Source of the DNA: Selenomonadales bacterium
Lineage (GTDB): Bacteria > Bacillota > Negativicutes > Sporomusales > UBA7701
NCBI GenBank assembly: GCA_029976065.1
Contig: JARKNV010000062.1
Location: 1-64,000 of the forward strand
Length of the DNA stretch: 64,000 bases
Direction of reading: 5' to 3'
Shown in pieces: positions 8,879 to 17,166 of the stretch. Numbering within the stretch: the stretch's first letter is position 1; the number at the start of each line of letters is the position of its first letter. A program made the translations under genes and the position numbers. Under the pieces are notes generated by a model, which was given only the letters and a program-made list of their open reading frames with translations, was not told the DNA's origin and made no database searches.

Positions 8879-8969
8879 GGTTTCAGCCCTTTTCTGACGC
8901 TTTTATTAGTATTTCTTTTTCCGCTTGCCCAATTCCTTGATGAGCGTCAGCACGACGGCTGCCACTGGC

Positions 8970-8996
8970 AAAAAAAAAATCTGCCCTTGCAGGCAG
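8970..8996 (-). terminator. Intrinsic terminator downstream of the 155-residue hypothetical gene
   Basis: On the minus strand CTGCC / GGCAG forms a short stem followed by a run of T residues, directly after the stop of the gene at 8999-9466. Confidence 0.7.
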
Positions 8997-8998
8997 CT

Positions 8999-9466
8999 TT
9001 ACAGAATCTCCTGGATCAGCGCGATTAACTCGGCCATATGTTCCCGTTCGGCGGTCATGGATTCTTTGAGATAATCGCCCATCGGATGTCCCCGCCATCC
9101 ATATACGTCGGCAAAGCGGCGGTGGCGGCGGCTCAAGGCTGGCAGAAGGGGCAGAAGGGGCAGTCGGCTGCCGCCGTATTCCTGTCCGGCTTCGGTGCCG
9201 TCGCTGTCGCGCAGACTCATGCCGTGCTTGCTCAAGACGGCCGCCATGAGATCGTCATGGAGGGAAATCATGTGGAGGACGTCAAGGTAATCATTCCAGT
9301 GGTCAACGGCCATGTCGTCCAGGGTGTCCCGGGCGGTGCCGCTGGCGTGGTCGGCGGCTTCCAGAACGGTACGCAGCAGTTCGAGCTGTTCGCAGGCCTC
9401 GAGGTGAAGACGCCGCATATGTTCGACGTCGACCGCCATCGGTCTGCGATCACGTATTTTCTTCAC
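8999..9466 (-). CDS. Hypothetical protein, helical, 155 residues
   Basis: The product is mostly charged helix with many His and acidic residues (for example HMRRLHLEACEQLELL, VDHWNDYLDVLHMISLHDDL and EREHMAELIALIQEIL), a pattern that would suit a four-helix bundle of the hemerythrin or ferritin-like type. No firm family assignment is possible by eye. GAGGAGGG precedes the GTG start and a terminator follows. It has no signal peptide or membrane segment. Confidence 0.7.
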   Translation of the reverse strand: MKKIRDRRPMAVDVEHMRRLHLEACEQLELLRTVLEAADHASGTARDTLDDMAVDHWNDYLDVLHMISLHDDLMAAVLSKHGMSLRDSDGTEAGQEYGGSRLPLLPLLPALSRRHRRFADVYGWRGHPMGDYLKESMTAEREHMAELIALIQEIL

Positions 9467-9546
9467 GGCAAACCCTCCTCACATAGGATGGTTGTTATAT
9501 CTTATGCCGCCGCGAAATGGATGTGAAGACAGCGCCCGGGCCGCCG

Positions 9547-9879
9547 TTATTTATATGGGGCGATGAACCGGATCATTTTGATGGGAATATGCATGGACAG
9601 GCAACGGTGGCGGACATTCACGTTGACGATGATGAAGTCGCAGCCTACGTAGCAGAGAGTGCCGCAGAAGGATTCCCTGCCGCAGAAACGGGCATCCACC
9701 GAAAAGAGCACTTCATCGCCCAACAGGCAGAGGATGCGATCTTTAAGGGTTTCGCGATGGAAATCGTACATCTTGTACGCCATGGGCTCATCGCAGCAGA
9801 CGTCTTTCATCATGTAGTCGTCGCAGCCGGGCTCCATGCATTCCTCGCCTTGATACCAGTGCGGATATTTGCAGTCCAT
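9547..9879 (-). CDS. Cysteine-rich hypothetical protein, possible spore-coat type
   Basis: The 110-residue product has about ten cysteines, including CMEPGCDDY and VCCDEP near the N-terminus. Its C-terminal half, GTLCYVGCDFIIVNVNVRHR then IPIKMIRFI, resembles the small beta-barrel repeats seen in some spore-coat proteins of Firmicutes. The assignment is tentative. A metal-binding or disulfide-rich structural role is plausible given the cysteine content. It is expressed alone on the minus strand. Confidence 0.65.
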   Translation of the reverse strand: MDCKYPHWYQGEECMEPGCDDYMMKDVCCDEPMAYKMYDFHRETLKDRILCLLGDEVLFSVDARFCGRESFCGTLCYVGCDFIIVNVNVRHRCLSMHIPIKMIRFIAPYK

Positions 9880-10004
9880 AGGCCTTAGTATCCTCCTTTA
9901 TTTTTTTATGGAGAGATGGTATAATTTTTTTGCTGTCTACCTGCTACATCATATGAGAAGCTGCAACATAATGTTACTTTTGTCAACCCCTCGGAGGTGG
10001 TGCA

Positions 10005-10919
10005 TTGCTTCGCTTTTTGCTGCACACCGAGAACGGTGTCATCATTTTGCTGACGCTTACGGCAATAATGTGGGGTGGGAACGCGGTGACCGCCAAGTAC
10101 GTCGTGGGCGAACTCCCGCCGGTTACCACCGCCTTTTTTCGTTTTGCCTGGGTAAGCGCCATCCTTTTAGCGATGGTCTGGCTCAGGGAAGGAAAGCTCA
10201 GTCTGCCGTGCCGACGGCTGTTGCCCGGTATTCTGGCAATGGCCGCGACCGGTATCTTCGGCCATAATTTCCTGATTTACAGCGGGGTAAAACTGTCCAC
10301 AGCCACCAATATGAGCCTGTTTGCCGCTGTCAACCCAGTCGTCACGGCCTGCCTGGCCGCCGCTTTTCTCCACGAACGGCTGACGCGGCGGCAGATGCTG
10401 GGTGTGGCGCTATCGCTGGCCGGAGTGGTGACGGTTATCACCCGCGGCGACTTAAGTGTGATCACGGGCTTGAGCTTCAACTTCGGCGACATCCTGCTGG
10501 CCTCGGCTCCCGTCGCCTGGGCGGTATATTCCGTCGCCGGCCGGATGGTAATGCGCGAAATGTCCGCACTGGCGGCGACCGCCTGGGCCAGCCTGGCCGG
10601 ATCATTTATGCTGTTGGCAGTGGCTTTTTGGGAGGGCTTCGCCGGCACCATCGTCCTTAGCCCGCTAGGATGGGCCAGCATGATATACATGATTGTCGGC
10701 AGCGGTGTGATTGCCTTCTACTGGTGGAACCAAGGCGTAACGGTGGTCGGCCCCAGTCGGGCCGCCATCTTCATGAACGTTATTCCCCTGTCGGGCATGC
10801 TGTTTGCAGCGTTCTTTCTCCATGAAACAATATCGTCCGAGCAGGTGATCGGGGCCGCAATGATAATCGGCGGCGTTTGGTTGACGACGCAAAAACCCCG
10901 CGCGGCCGCCGCCGCCTGA
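10005..10919 (+). CDS. EamA/DMT family transporter
   Basis: The 304-residue protein has about ten hydrophobic segments arranged as two EamA repeats. These include NAVTAKYVVGELPPVTTAFFRF in the first and GSGVIAFYWWNQGVTVVGPSRAAIF in the second, both characteristic of drug/metabolite transporters. Such proteins export amino acids or other small metabolites across the cytoplasmic membrane; the substrate here is unknown. TTG is the likely start because TCGGAGGTGG lies just upstream. A TATAAT box is visible near 9918. Confidence 0.9.
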   Translation: MLRFLLHTENGVIILLTLTAIMWGGNAVTAKYVVGELPPVTTAFFRFAWVSAILLAMVWLREGKLSLPCRRLLPGILAMAATGIFGHNFLIYSGVKLSTATNMSLFAAVNPVVTACLAAAFLHERLTRRQMLGVALSLAGVVTVITRGDLSVITGLSFNFGDILLASAPVAWAVYSVAGRMVMREMSALAATAWASLAGSFMLLAVAFWEGFAGTIVLSPLGWASMIYMIVGSGVIAFYWWNQGVTVVGPSRAAIFMNVIPLSGMLFAAFFLHETISSEQVIGAAMIIGGVWLTTQKPRAAAAA

Positions 10920-10985
10920 AAATTAGAGCAGGATATTTTCACCCGGCCCCGAAATCATTAAGACACATCTTTTTAGGAGGACGCC

Positions 10986-11246
10986 ATGGCTCCATCGGTA
11001 CTGGCTTTCTGGGGAGCGATGCTCGGCTGGTTTTTGATGCCGCGCATCAGAAGGACCCGGAGCATTCGCGCGTTCCGGCCTATCTGGGCCTATACGATCG
11101 CGATAATGATTGCCGTAGTGGTGATGTACTATTTCGAGTACAATCGCCAGGCTTGGCTGTTTGTCTTTGGGATGGTGGCCCAGCTTATGGTATTCACGTC
11201 CGTGGCCTGGCTCAGGAAAATGGCGGCCAAGGAAAGTCGCAAATAG
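10986..11246 (+). CDS. Small hypothetical membrane protein, 86 residues
   Basis: An AGGAGG site precedes the ATG. The product has three hydrophobic segments (about residues 4-19, 34-50 and 56-74) separated by basic loops. No family is recognised. It is followed 20 bp later by a second small membrane protein gene on the same strand, and the two are likely co-transcribed. Confidence 0.7.
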   Translation: MAPSVLAFWGAMLGWFLMPRIRRTRSIRAFRPIWAYTIAIMIAVVVMYYFEYNRQAWLFVFGMVAQLMVFTSVAWLRKMAAKESRK

Positions 11247-11266
11247 CCTGTTGTTGGGAGGGGAGT

Positions 11267-11518
11267 ATGGAAATAAGTCAGAACGCATATGTTATCTTCT
11301 GCGGTTTTCTGGTGTGGCTGATAATCGCGCCGCGGTTCAGCACGGAGCGGTACAGCGATTGGTTTTTGGCCTATATGGCCGCCTTGCTGCTCAGCCTGAT
11401 CGCCAGTGCGGAAATAATGATGGTCAAGCCAGTGGCCTTCTTCTTCACGGTGGGCGGGGTATTCGCCTTCTGTTATGTGCTGGCCCGTTCGATGGTGATG
11501 GTAAGATTGAGAAAATGA
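11267..11518 (+). CDS. Small hypothetical membrane protein, 83 residues
   Basis: The track shows this only as the tail of a longer ORF starting at 10877. The true start is ATG 11267, preceded by GGGAGGGGAG, giving MEISQNAYVIFCGFLVWLII. Three hydrophobic helices fill most of the protein and it ends with a basic tail. Pairing with the preceding 86-residue membrane protein suggests that the two act together, but function is unknown. Confidence 0.75.
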   Translation: MEISQNAYVIFCGFLVWLIIAPRFSTERYSDWFLAYMAALLLSLIASAEIMMVKPVAFFFTVGGVFAFCYVLARSMVMVRLRK

Positions 11519-11570
11519 ACCGGCCTGTGCCTAAGAGGCGTATGGCTAGTTTTCTTTAACAATTATTAAA

Positions 11571-11585
11571 AAATAATCATTATCA
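11571..11585. promoter_or_regulatory. Fur/PerR-like box upstream of superoxide reductase
   Basis: On the minus strand the site reads TGATAATGATTATTT, matching the Fur-family 7-1-7 consensus (TGATAAT-N-ATTATCA) at all but the last two positions. It lies about 70 bp before the superoxide reductase start. In anaerobic Firmicutes PerR controls such genes, so PerR is the more likely regulator. That attribution is inference. Confidence 0.6.
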
Positions 11586-11654
11586 AGAAGGAAATTTTAC
11601 CTCAAGTGGCTAATACTATTATATATAAAACAAAATTGCGAGGAGGATTCCCTA

Positions 11655-12050
11655 ATGAAAATTGCCGATATTGTGCAAAGCGCAGACTGGAAAACGGAGA
11701 AACATGTTCCGGTAATCGAGGCGCCGGAGAGCGTAAAAGCGGGCGAAAAATTCACCGTGCAGGCAGCGGTGGGCAAGGAGATAGCCCACCCTAACACAAC
11801 CGAGCATCATATCCGTTGGATTAAACTGTATTTCAAACCCGAAGGCGGGAAGTTCGCATATGAGCTCGGCGGCTACGAGTTTTCCGCTCACGGCGAGTCG
11901 GTGGAAGGCGCCAACAAAGGCCCCGCCTACAGTGAGCCCCAGGTGGTCGCGGCGGTGAAACTCAACGCTTCCGGCACCCTTATCGCCGAATCCTACTGTA
12001 ATATCCACGGTTTGTGGGAGAGCTCCAAAGATATCAAGATAAACGCCTGA
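11655..12050 (+). CDS. Superoxide reductase, neelaredoxin type (class II)
   Basis: The enzyme reduces superoxide to hydrogen peroxide at a mononuclear Fe(His)4Cys centre in the cytoplasm, without making oxygen. The family ligand motifs are all present: EKHVPVIEAP near residue 15, HPNTTEHHIRWI around 41-52, and YCNIHG near 111-116 with the Cys and last His. There is no N-terminal desulforedoxin-like domain, so this is the one-iron neelaredoxin class (131 residues, normal length). GAGGAGGATTCCCT precedes the ATG. It has its own terminator and a Fur/PerR-like box upstream. Confidence 0.95.
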   Translation: MKIADIVQSADWKTEKHVPVIEAPESVKAGEKFTVQAAVGKEIAHPNTTEHHIRWIKLYFKPEGGKFAYELGGYEFSAHGESVEGANKGPAYSEPQVVAAVKLNASGTLIAESYCNIHGLWESSKDIKINA

Positions 12051-12070
12051 CCCGGCTTAAGCCGGGTTTT
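12051..12070 (+). terminator. Intrinsic terminator of superoxide reductase
   Basis: The palindrome CCCGGCTTAAGCCGGG is followed by TTTTCCTTTT immediately after the stop codon. Confidence 0.85.
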
Positions 12071-12179
12071 CCTTTTGTTGCGGGGCTTTATAGCCGCAAT
12101 ATTCTGAATGTGCATTACCAGGAGGAATTTGTGCGCGCATGAAGAATAATAACTGCTATTGCGCAGCAGAAGGAAGGTA

Positions 12180-13421
12180 ATGGATTTGGCACTAATCGTA
12201 AAAAAATTCGGCGGCAGCTCGGTAGCGACAACGGAGAAGATAATGGCGGTGGCCAGGCGGGTCTTGGCCGATAAAGGCCCCGAAGACAAAGTGGTTGTCG
12301 TGGTATCGGCGATGGGCGACACCACCGACGACCTGATCCGGATGGCCAATGCCGTGACCGATAAGCCTTACGGGCGGGAAATGGACATGCTCTTGTCGAC
12401 AGGCGAGCAGGTTTCCATTGCCCTGCTGGCGATGGCTTTTTCGTCGCTGGGCCAGCCGGCGGTATCCCTTACCGGCTTTCAGGCCGGTATCGCCACCACC
12501 GGCGCGTTCAACAAAGGGAAAATCAGGACGGTCAAGCCTGACCGGGTATTGGCGGAACTTGCCGCGGGCAGAATTGTTGTAGTGGCCGGATTCCAGGGAA
12601 TGACGGCCGACGGCGATATCACGACGTTGGGGCGCGGCGGGTCCGACACCACGGCCGTGGCCTTGGCCGGCGCCATGCACGCCGACGTCTGCGAGATTTT
12701 CACCGATGTCGACGGCGTATACTCGGCAGACCCGCGGGTTATGAAAACCGCCCGGAGGATGAAGGAAATCACGTATAACGAAATGTTGGAAATGGCCCGA
12801 CTGGGAGCGGTGGTCATGCAACCGCGATCGGTGGAGATGGGCAAGCACTACGGCGTTCCCATCCACGTCCGTTCCACCTTCAGCAACGAGCCCGGGACAA
12901 TTATCAGGGAGGTATATACCATGGAAGAAAAGGAATTCATCATCAGAGGCGTGACCCATGACTCCAATGTGGCCAAAGTGGCCATCCTGGGGGTTCCGGA
13001 CCGCCCCGGCATCGCCTATAAGGTTTTCTCCGCCCTGGCTCAGGCCAATATCGATGTCGATATGATCGTCCAGAGCATCCGCAACGCCGACAAGAATATC
13101 AACGACATCGTCTTCACCATCGCCCAGCCCGATCTGGCGCTCGCCCGGCAGATAATCGAGGAGGTGGGCAAAACCATCGGCGTCCTCGGCGTGGTTGTGG
13201 ATGAGAACGTGGCCAAGGTGTCGGTGGTGGGCGCGGGCATGTACGGCAGCCCCGGCATTGCTGCGGCGATGTTCGGCGCCCTGGCCGACGCCGGCGTCAA
13301 TATCGAGGTTATCAGCACATCGGAAATCAGCATCTCCTGCCTTATCCAGGCCGACAAGGTCAAAGAAGCCGTCGCCGCCATCCATGGCCGCTTCTTCAGG
13401 GACGGCGAAAACGGCAAATAA
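12180..13421 (+). CDS. Aspartate kinase
   Basis: The enzyme phosphorylates aspartate, the first step of lysine, threonine, methionine and diaminopimelate synthesis. The 413-residue product has the kinase domain with VKKFGGSSVA at the N-terminus, TTLGRGGSDTTAVALA and FTDVDGVYSADPR, followed by two ACT domains (from about residue 265) for amino-acid feedback. I start at ATG 12180, just after AGAAGGAAGGT, rather than the track start 21 bp upstream. A 13-codon open frame at 12139-12180 ends in TAATG overlapping this start and could couple translation. Whether it is the lysine- or threonine-sensitive isozyme is not visible. Confidence 0.94.
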   Translation: MDLALIVKKFGGSSVATTEKIMAVARRVLADKGPEDKVVVVVSAMGDTTDDLIRMANAVTDKPYGREMDMLLSTGEQVSIALLAMAFSSLGQPAVSLTGFQAGIATTGAFNKGKIRTVKPDRVLAELAAGRIVVVAGFQGMTADGDITTLGRGGSDTTAVALAGAMHADVCEIFTDVDGVYSADPRVMKTARRMKEITYNEMLEMARLGAVVMQPRSVEMGKHYGVPIHVRSTFSNEPGTIIREVYTMEEKEFIIRGVTHDSNVAKVAILGVPDRPGIAYKVFSALAQANIDVDMIVQSIRNADKNINDIVFTIAQPDLALARQIIEEVGKTIGVLGVVVDENVAKVSVVGAGMYGSPGIAAAMFGALADAGVNIEVISTSEISISCLIQADKVKEAVAAIHGRFFRDGENGK

Positions 13422-13433
13422 CCGGGGACACGG

Positions 13434-13459
13434 AAATAGCGCCGCAAGGCGCTATTTTT
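13434..13459 (+). terminator. Intrinsic terminator of aspartate kinase
   Basis: The stem AATAGCGCC / GGCGCTATT with a GCAA loop is followed by a T-rich stretch. Confidence 0.88.
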
Positions 13460-13801
13460 ATTTGTCTAATCCTATGTTATGTAAATTTATTATTTTGTGT
13501 AGATACAGATTTAGCAACATTTACATAGGGTTTAATAATTAAGATGTGAAGGAATTATGTAAATCATAACGAATTATGCTTATACAAAAGCTTATAATCG
13601 CACCCGACGCGGAATGAGCTAGCGGGTGACTGCTCAGCACCGTGGCGGAGATGCGTTATAGGATAACCGGCGGCGATACCGAGAGAGTCCGACAGTGAGG
13701 AAACATGGATACTCACATTGAAGGCTCTTCAGGGGAAGCAGCGGGTTATAGATGACACCAAAAACAAAAACACCCGCAAAAAACTGAGGAGGCAAAACAC
13801 C
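13460..13801 (+). other. Long non-coding leader upstream of the porin gene
   Basis: No gene is supported in this 340-bp stretch. Its left part is AT-rich with TATAAT at 13593-13598, a possible -10 box. The right part, about 13600-13790, turns GC-rich and contains short complementary pieces (CACCCG with CGGGTG, TGAGC with GCTCA), so the porin mRNA may carry a structured 5' leader of about 200 nt. I could not match it to a known riboswitch class. The track ORF that extends into it begins upstream of the true signal peptide start. Confidence 0.45.
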
Positions 13802-14695
13802 GTGAAAAAGAGACTTCTTTCGGCTGCAATCATGGCTGCTCTCACCATTTCCACCGCCACCGCTTTTGCCGCTACCCCTGTAATGTCGGGCGACGCTCAG
13901 ACCATGATCCAGACCACCAACAACGGCCGCGACTACTCCGACGCCCGCATCCGCCTGAACTTCGACTACGACATGGGTGAAGGCATGTACGCCCACGCCC
14001 GCCTCATGGGCATCGACCAACAGTTCGCCGGCACCAACTACGCCGAAGCCGGCACCGGTTCCACCGGCGCTGCCGTGAACATGGAGCAGATGTATATCGG
14101 CGCCAAGTTCGGTCAGACCGACGCCAAATTCGGCCGCCAGCCGGTGGCTGTTGGCCAGGGCATGCTGGCCGACGTTAACGGCATCGAAGGCGTTTCGGTG
14201 TCCGGCAAAACCGGCGATGTCAATCTCTTCGGCTTCGGCGGACGCTCCGGCGCCGACGACGTTTTCGCCGCCGATGCCACCACCAAGCTCGGGGATGTTG
14301 ACTTTGGCGCAGGCTACCTGAAACGCGAAGACAGCAAGTACTGGTCGGTCAACGCCGGCACCAAGGTTACCGATAACGTGGGCCTGTCGGGCATCTATAT
14401 GAAGAATAACGACTCCGAAGCCAACGGCTACATGGTGAAAGCCACCGTGGGTCAAGCCGCCAAGAAAGGCGACTTCAGCTACGCCGTATCCTACCGCGAC
14501 ATCGACAACGGCGCGATCGACGGCGACTGGGTGACCAACGGCGCTCTGGCCAACTCCAAGGGCGTTCGCCTCGAAGCCAAGTACAAACCGACCAACAACG
14601 CCACCCTGTGGGTATACAAGGACATCACCAAGGCTAGCGACCTTCCTTCCTACCACCCGAACCAGTTCCGCGCCGAGCTCGACCTCAACTTCTAA
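13802..14695 (+). CDS. Outer-membrane beta-barrel porin
   Basis: The GTG at 13802 follows GAGGAGGC and gives a 297-residue precursor. Its signal peptide is KKRLLSAAIMAALTISTATAFA, with likely cleavage after AFA. The mature protein has alternating Gly/aromatic-rich strands (for example VDFGAGYLKRED and GDFSYAVSYRDIDNG) and ends RAELDLNF, with the terminal Phe typical of BAM-assembled barrels. Such porins are found in diderm Firmicutes (Negativicutes) and indicate an outer membrane. It is monocistronic with a strong terminator. The transported solute is unknown. Confidence 0.85.
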   Translation: MKKRLLSAAIMAALTISTATAFAATPVMSGDAQTMIQTTNNGRDYSDARIRLNFDYDMGEGMYAHARLMGIDQQFAGTNYAEAGTGSTGAAVNMEQMYIGAKFGQTDAKFGRQPVAVGQGMLADVNGIEGVSVSGKTGDVNLFGFGGRSGADDVFAADATTKLGDVDFGAGYLKREDSKYWSVNAGTKVTDNVGLSGIYMKNNDSEANGYMVKATVGQAAKKGDFSYAVSYRDIDNGAIDGDWVTNGALANSKGVRLEAKYKPTNNATLWVYKDITKASDLPSYHPNQFRAELDLNF

Positions 14696-14710
14696 AACGT
14701 CCTCGGCAGA

Positions 14711-14738
14711 AGCGGCCCATCCCGGGCCGCTTTTTTTT
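14711..14738 (+). terminator. Intrinsic terminator of the porin gene
   Basis: The stem AGCGGCCC / GGGCCGCT with a short loop is followed by T8. Confidence 0.92.
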
Positions 14739-14754
14739 GCCCATTTTTTTCAAT

Positions 14755-14783
14755 GTATGCGGAGCCTCATAAAAGCCATTCTA
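14755..14783 (+). promoter_or_regulatory. Sigma-G-like promoter of the SASP gene
   Basis: GTATG (14755-14759), a 17-bp spacer and CATTCTA (14777-14783) match the forespore sigma-G pattern (GHATR, 17-18 bp, CATNHTA). It lies about 40 bp before the start of the alpha/beta-type SASP gene, a classic member of the sigma-G regulon. Confidence 0.7.
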
Positions 14784-14824
14784 TAAATGGGTACCCCAAA
14801 TTTCGCAAAGGGAGGTTTTGCTTA

Positions 14825-15082
14825 ATGTCGAGGACGCGGAAACCTGTGAATCCCCAAGCTCAGAAAGCTCTCGACCAGTTGAAGGTGGAAACCGCTTCCG
14901 AACTCGGCTTGCAGAATTACCAGAACACGTACAAGGGTGCCCTGACCTCCGCGGACAACGGCCGCGTCGGCGGACACATGGTCCGCAAGATGATCGAATC
15001 CCAGGAAAATAAACTGGGCGGCGGCCAGCAGGGCAAATCAGGTCAGCAGACCCTCACCACCAAAAGCAACATCAACAGCTGA
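14825..15082 (+). CDS. Alpha/beta-type small acid-soluble spore protein
   Basis: The protein coats DNA in the dormant spore, forcing an A-like form that resists UV. The 85-residue product contains both family signatures: KVETASELGL, whose E-L site is where the germination protease cuts, and GALTSADNGRVGGHMVRKMIES. ATG 14825 follows GGGAGG, and the longer track start is not needed. The upstream sigma-G-like promoter and downstream terminator make it a single-gene unit. It shows that the organism forms endospores. Confidence 0.95.
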   Translation: MSRTRKPVNPQAQKALDQLKVETASELGLQNYQNTYKGALTSADNGRVGGHMVRKMIESQENKLGGGQQGKSGQQTLTTKSNINS

Positions 15083-15093
15083 GGACCGAAAGG

Positions 15094-15120
15094 GCAGGCC
15101 GAAAAGGCCTGCTTTCCTTT
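15094..15120 (+). terminator. Intrinsic terminator of the SASP gene
   Basis: The stem GCAGGCC / GGCCTGC with a GAAAA loop is followed by TTTCCTTTT. Confidence 0.88.
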
Positions 15121-15219
15121 TGCGAAGATTTTACTTTTCGTGTATGTTTGCGTATTCTGACAGGAAAATAGCGGCAAATAAAGAATTCAGATATTATTCA
15201 AATATGTAGGAGGGATTCG

Positions 15220-15693
15220 ATGCCGAAAAAATGGCTCAGCGAAAGCGAGGCGTTCGCGTATTTGGCGGGCAGGACCGAAGGCCGGCTGGCGACGTGCGAC
15301 GCCGCAGGACAGCCCTACATAACCCCTCTCAACTATGTTTTCCATCGCGGCAATATTTATTTACACTGCGCCCCCAAGGGGCATAAGCTCGACAATATCG
15401 CCGCCAACAGTCGCGTTTGCTTCGAGGTCAGCCAGGCTGACAAGCTGGTCTTCACCGATAAGGCTTGCAACTGCTCGACCCGTTACACCTCGGTGATCGT
15501 GTTCGGCAAGGCCCGCATCGTCGATGACGCAGCGGAAAAGGTCGACGCCCTGAATACTCTGACGGCACGGTTTGCCGCCGGCAGGCCGTTCGCGGCGGCG
15601 GACGCCTCGATGGTGAACGGCTGCACGGTCGTGGCCGTAAGCGTGGACAAGATAACCGGCAAACGGAACGTGGACCCGGACGCCGCGCACTGA
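15220..15693 (+). CDS. Pyridoxamine 5'-phosphate oxidase family (Nim-like) flavoprotein
   Basis: The 157-residue product has the split beta-barrel FMN-binding fold of the NimA/PPOX-like family. Visible parts are GRLATCDAAGQPYITPLNYVF at the N-terminus, CAPKGHKLDNIAANSRVCFEV in the middle and ITGKRN near the end. Such proteins are flavin- or haem-binding reductases, and some relatives give nitroimidazole resistance. The substrate is unknown here. AGGAGGGATTCG precedes the ATG, and the gene has no obvious operon partner. Confidence 0.85.
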   Translation: MPKKWLSESEAFAYLAGRTEGRLATCDAAGQPYITPLNYVFHRGNIYLHCAPKGHKLDNIAANSRVCFEVSQADKLVFTDKACNCSTRYTSVIVFGKARIVDDAAEKVDALNTLTARFAAGRPFAAADASMVNGCTVVAVSVDKITGKRNVDPDAAH

Positions 15694-15766
15694 ACGTGCC
15701 CAGGGGTAATAGGGAAAATTATCATGGATAAACTAACGATACTTGGGCAAAGAGGAGTGGCAGCGA

Positions 15767-17059
15767 TTGACGACAGCACTCATAAAGAATCTCGGCCGCC
15801 ACGTGGGCGAAACGGTTACTGTGCAGGGCTGGCTGTATAATTTCCGGTCCTCCGGCAAGATTTCTTTCTTGATTGTCCGCGACGGCACCGGCCTTGTGCA
15901 GGGGGTCCTGGTAAAAAAGGAGGTCGGGGACGAACTGTTCGCCCTTGCCGCCACACTTACCCAGGAAAGCTCGCTGAAGGTGACCGGCGTCGTCCGGGAG
16001 GAACCGCGGGCGGTCGGCGGCTATGAGCTTACCCTGACCGGGCTTGAAATCGTCAGCATCGCCGAGGAATATCCCATAACCCATAAGGAGCACGGGGTGG
16101 AATTCCTGGCCGAGCGGCGTCACCTTTGGCTGAGAACCCCGAAACAGACGGCCGTCATCCGCATCCGCTCGGAAATAGAGCAAGCCTTCCGCGATTTCTT
16201 CTATCAACGCGATTTCGTGCTGGCCGACGCGCCGGTCATAACGCCGGCCGCCTGCGAAGGAACGACGACGCTGTTCGAGATTGATTACCACGGCGACAAA
16301 GCCTTTCTCTCCCAGAGCGGCCAGCTCTATAACGAAGCTACGGCCGCCGCCCTCGGGCGCGTATATTGCTTCGGACCCACTTTCCGGGCCGAGAAGTCGA
16401 AAACCCGCCGCCATCTCATGGAGTTCTGGATGATCGAAGCGGAGATGGCCTATTTCGACATCGACGACAACATGCGTCTTCAGGAGGAAATGGTGCACTA
16501 CGTTATCCAACGCGTGCTGGAGCGATGCCGCCAGGAACTCAAGACGCTGGAGCGCGACGTTGCCAAGCTGGAGGCCATCAAACTGCCCTTCCCGCGCATA
16601 AGTTATACCGACGCCGTGGAGCTGCTAAAAAAGGCGGGCGAGGATTTCTCCTGGGGCGACGATTTCGGCGCCCCCCACGAAACGGTCATCGGCAATAACT
16701 TCGACGCTCCCGTCTTCGTCCACCGTTATCCCACCGCGATCAAGGCATTCTACATGAAGCCCGACCCGAACGATCCCAATGTTGTTCTCGGCGCCGATTT
16801 GCTGGCCCCCGAAGGCTACGGCGAAATCATCGGCGGCGGGCAGAGGATCGACGATCTGACCCTCCTCGAACAGCGCCTGGCCGAGCACAAACTGCCGTCG
16901 GAGGCGTTCGAGTGGTACCTCGATCTCAGGCGTTACGGGTCGGTTCCCCATTCCGGGTTCGGTTTGGGCATCGAACGCACGGTGGCCTGGCTGTGCGGCC
17001 TCGATCATATCCGGGAGACCATCCCCTTCCCGCGGATGCTTCATAAGCTGTACCCCTGA
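15767..17059 (+). CDS. asnS: Asparaginyl-tRNA synthetase
   Basis: The enzyme charges tRNA-Asn with asparagine. It has an N-terminal OB-fold anticodon-binding domain ([26 protein letters not shown]) and a class II catalytic core. Motif 2 is [21 protein letters not shown] and motif 3 is [15 protein letters not shown]. The track start adds eight residues; I prefer TTG 15767 because AAAGAGGAG lies 9 bases upstream and the protein then opens TTALIKNL. It has 430 residues, normal for the family. Confidence 0.93.
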   Translation: MTTALIKNLGRHVGETVTVQGWLYNFRSSGKISFLIVRDGTGLVQGVLVKKEVGDELFALAATLTQESSLKVTGVVREEPRAVGGYELTLTGLEIVSIAEEYPITHKEHGVEFLAERRHLWLRTPKQTAVIRIRSEIEQAFRDFFYQRDFVLADAPVITPAACEGTTTLFEIDYHGDKAFLSQSGQLYNEATAAALGRVYCFGPTFRAEKSKTRRHLMEFWMIEAEMAYFDIDDNMRLQEEMVHYVIQRVLERCRQELKTLERDVAKLEAIKLPFPRISYTDAVELLKKAGEDFSWGDDFGAPHETVIGNNFDAPVFVHRYPTAIKAFYMKPDPNDPNVVLGADLLAPEGYGEIIGGGQRIDDLTLLEQRLAEHKLPSEAFEWYLDLRRYGSVPHSGFGLGIERTVAWLCGLDHIRETIPFPRMLHKLYP

Positions 17060-17166
17060 TGTGTATACTGGATTCTTGCCTCTCACGGCAGGAAAAAAGA
17101 AAAACGCGCCAAATGTTAAGATAATGTTGGCAAAAAATGAACAAGAGTGACAGAGGAGGAAAAAAT

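Noticed and set aside
8895-8965. Possible ~20-residue minus-strand ORF (VAAVVLTLIKELGKRKKKY)
   Set aside because: It could be a tiny membrane peptide, but there is no ribosome site and it follows directly after a terminator, so support is too weak.
13600-13790. Known riboswitch class upstream of the porin
   Set aside because: I compared it by memory with c-di-GMP, TPP, SAM, lysine, M-box and guanidine conserved cores and found no convincing match.
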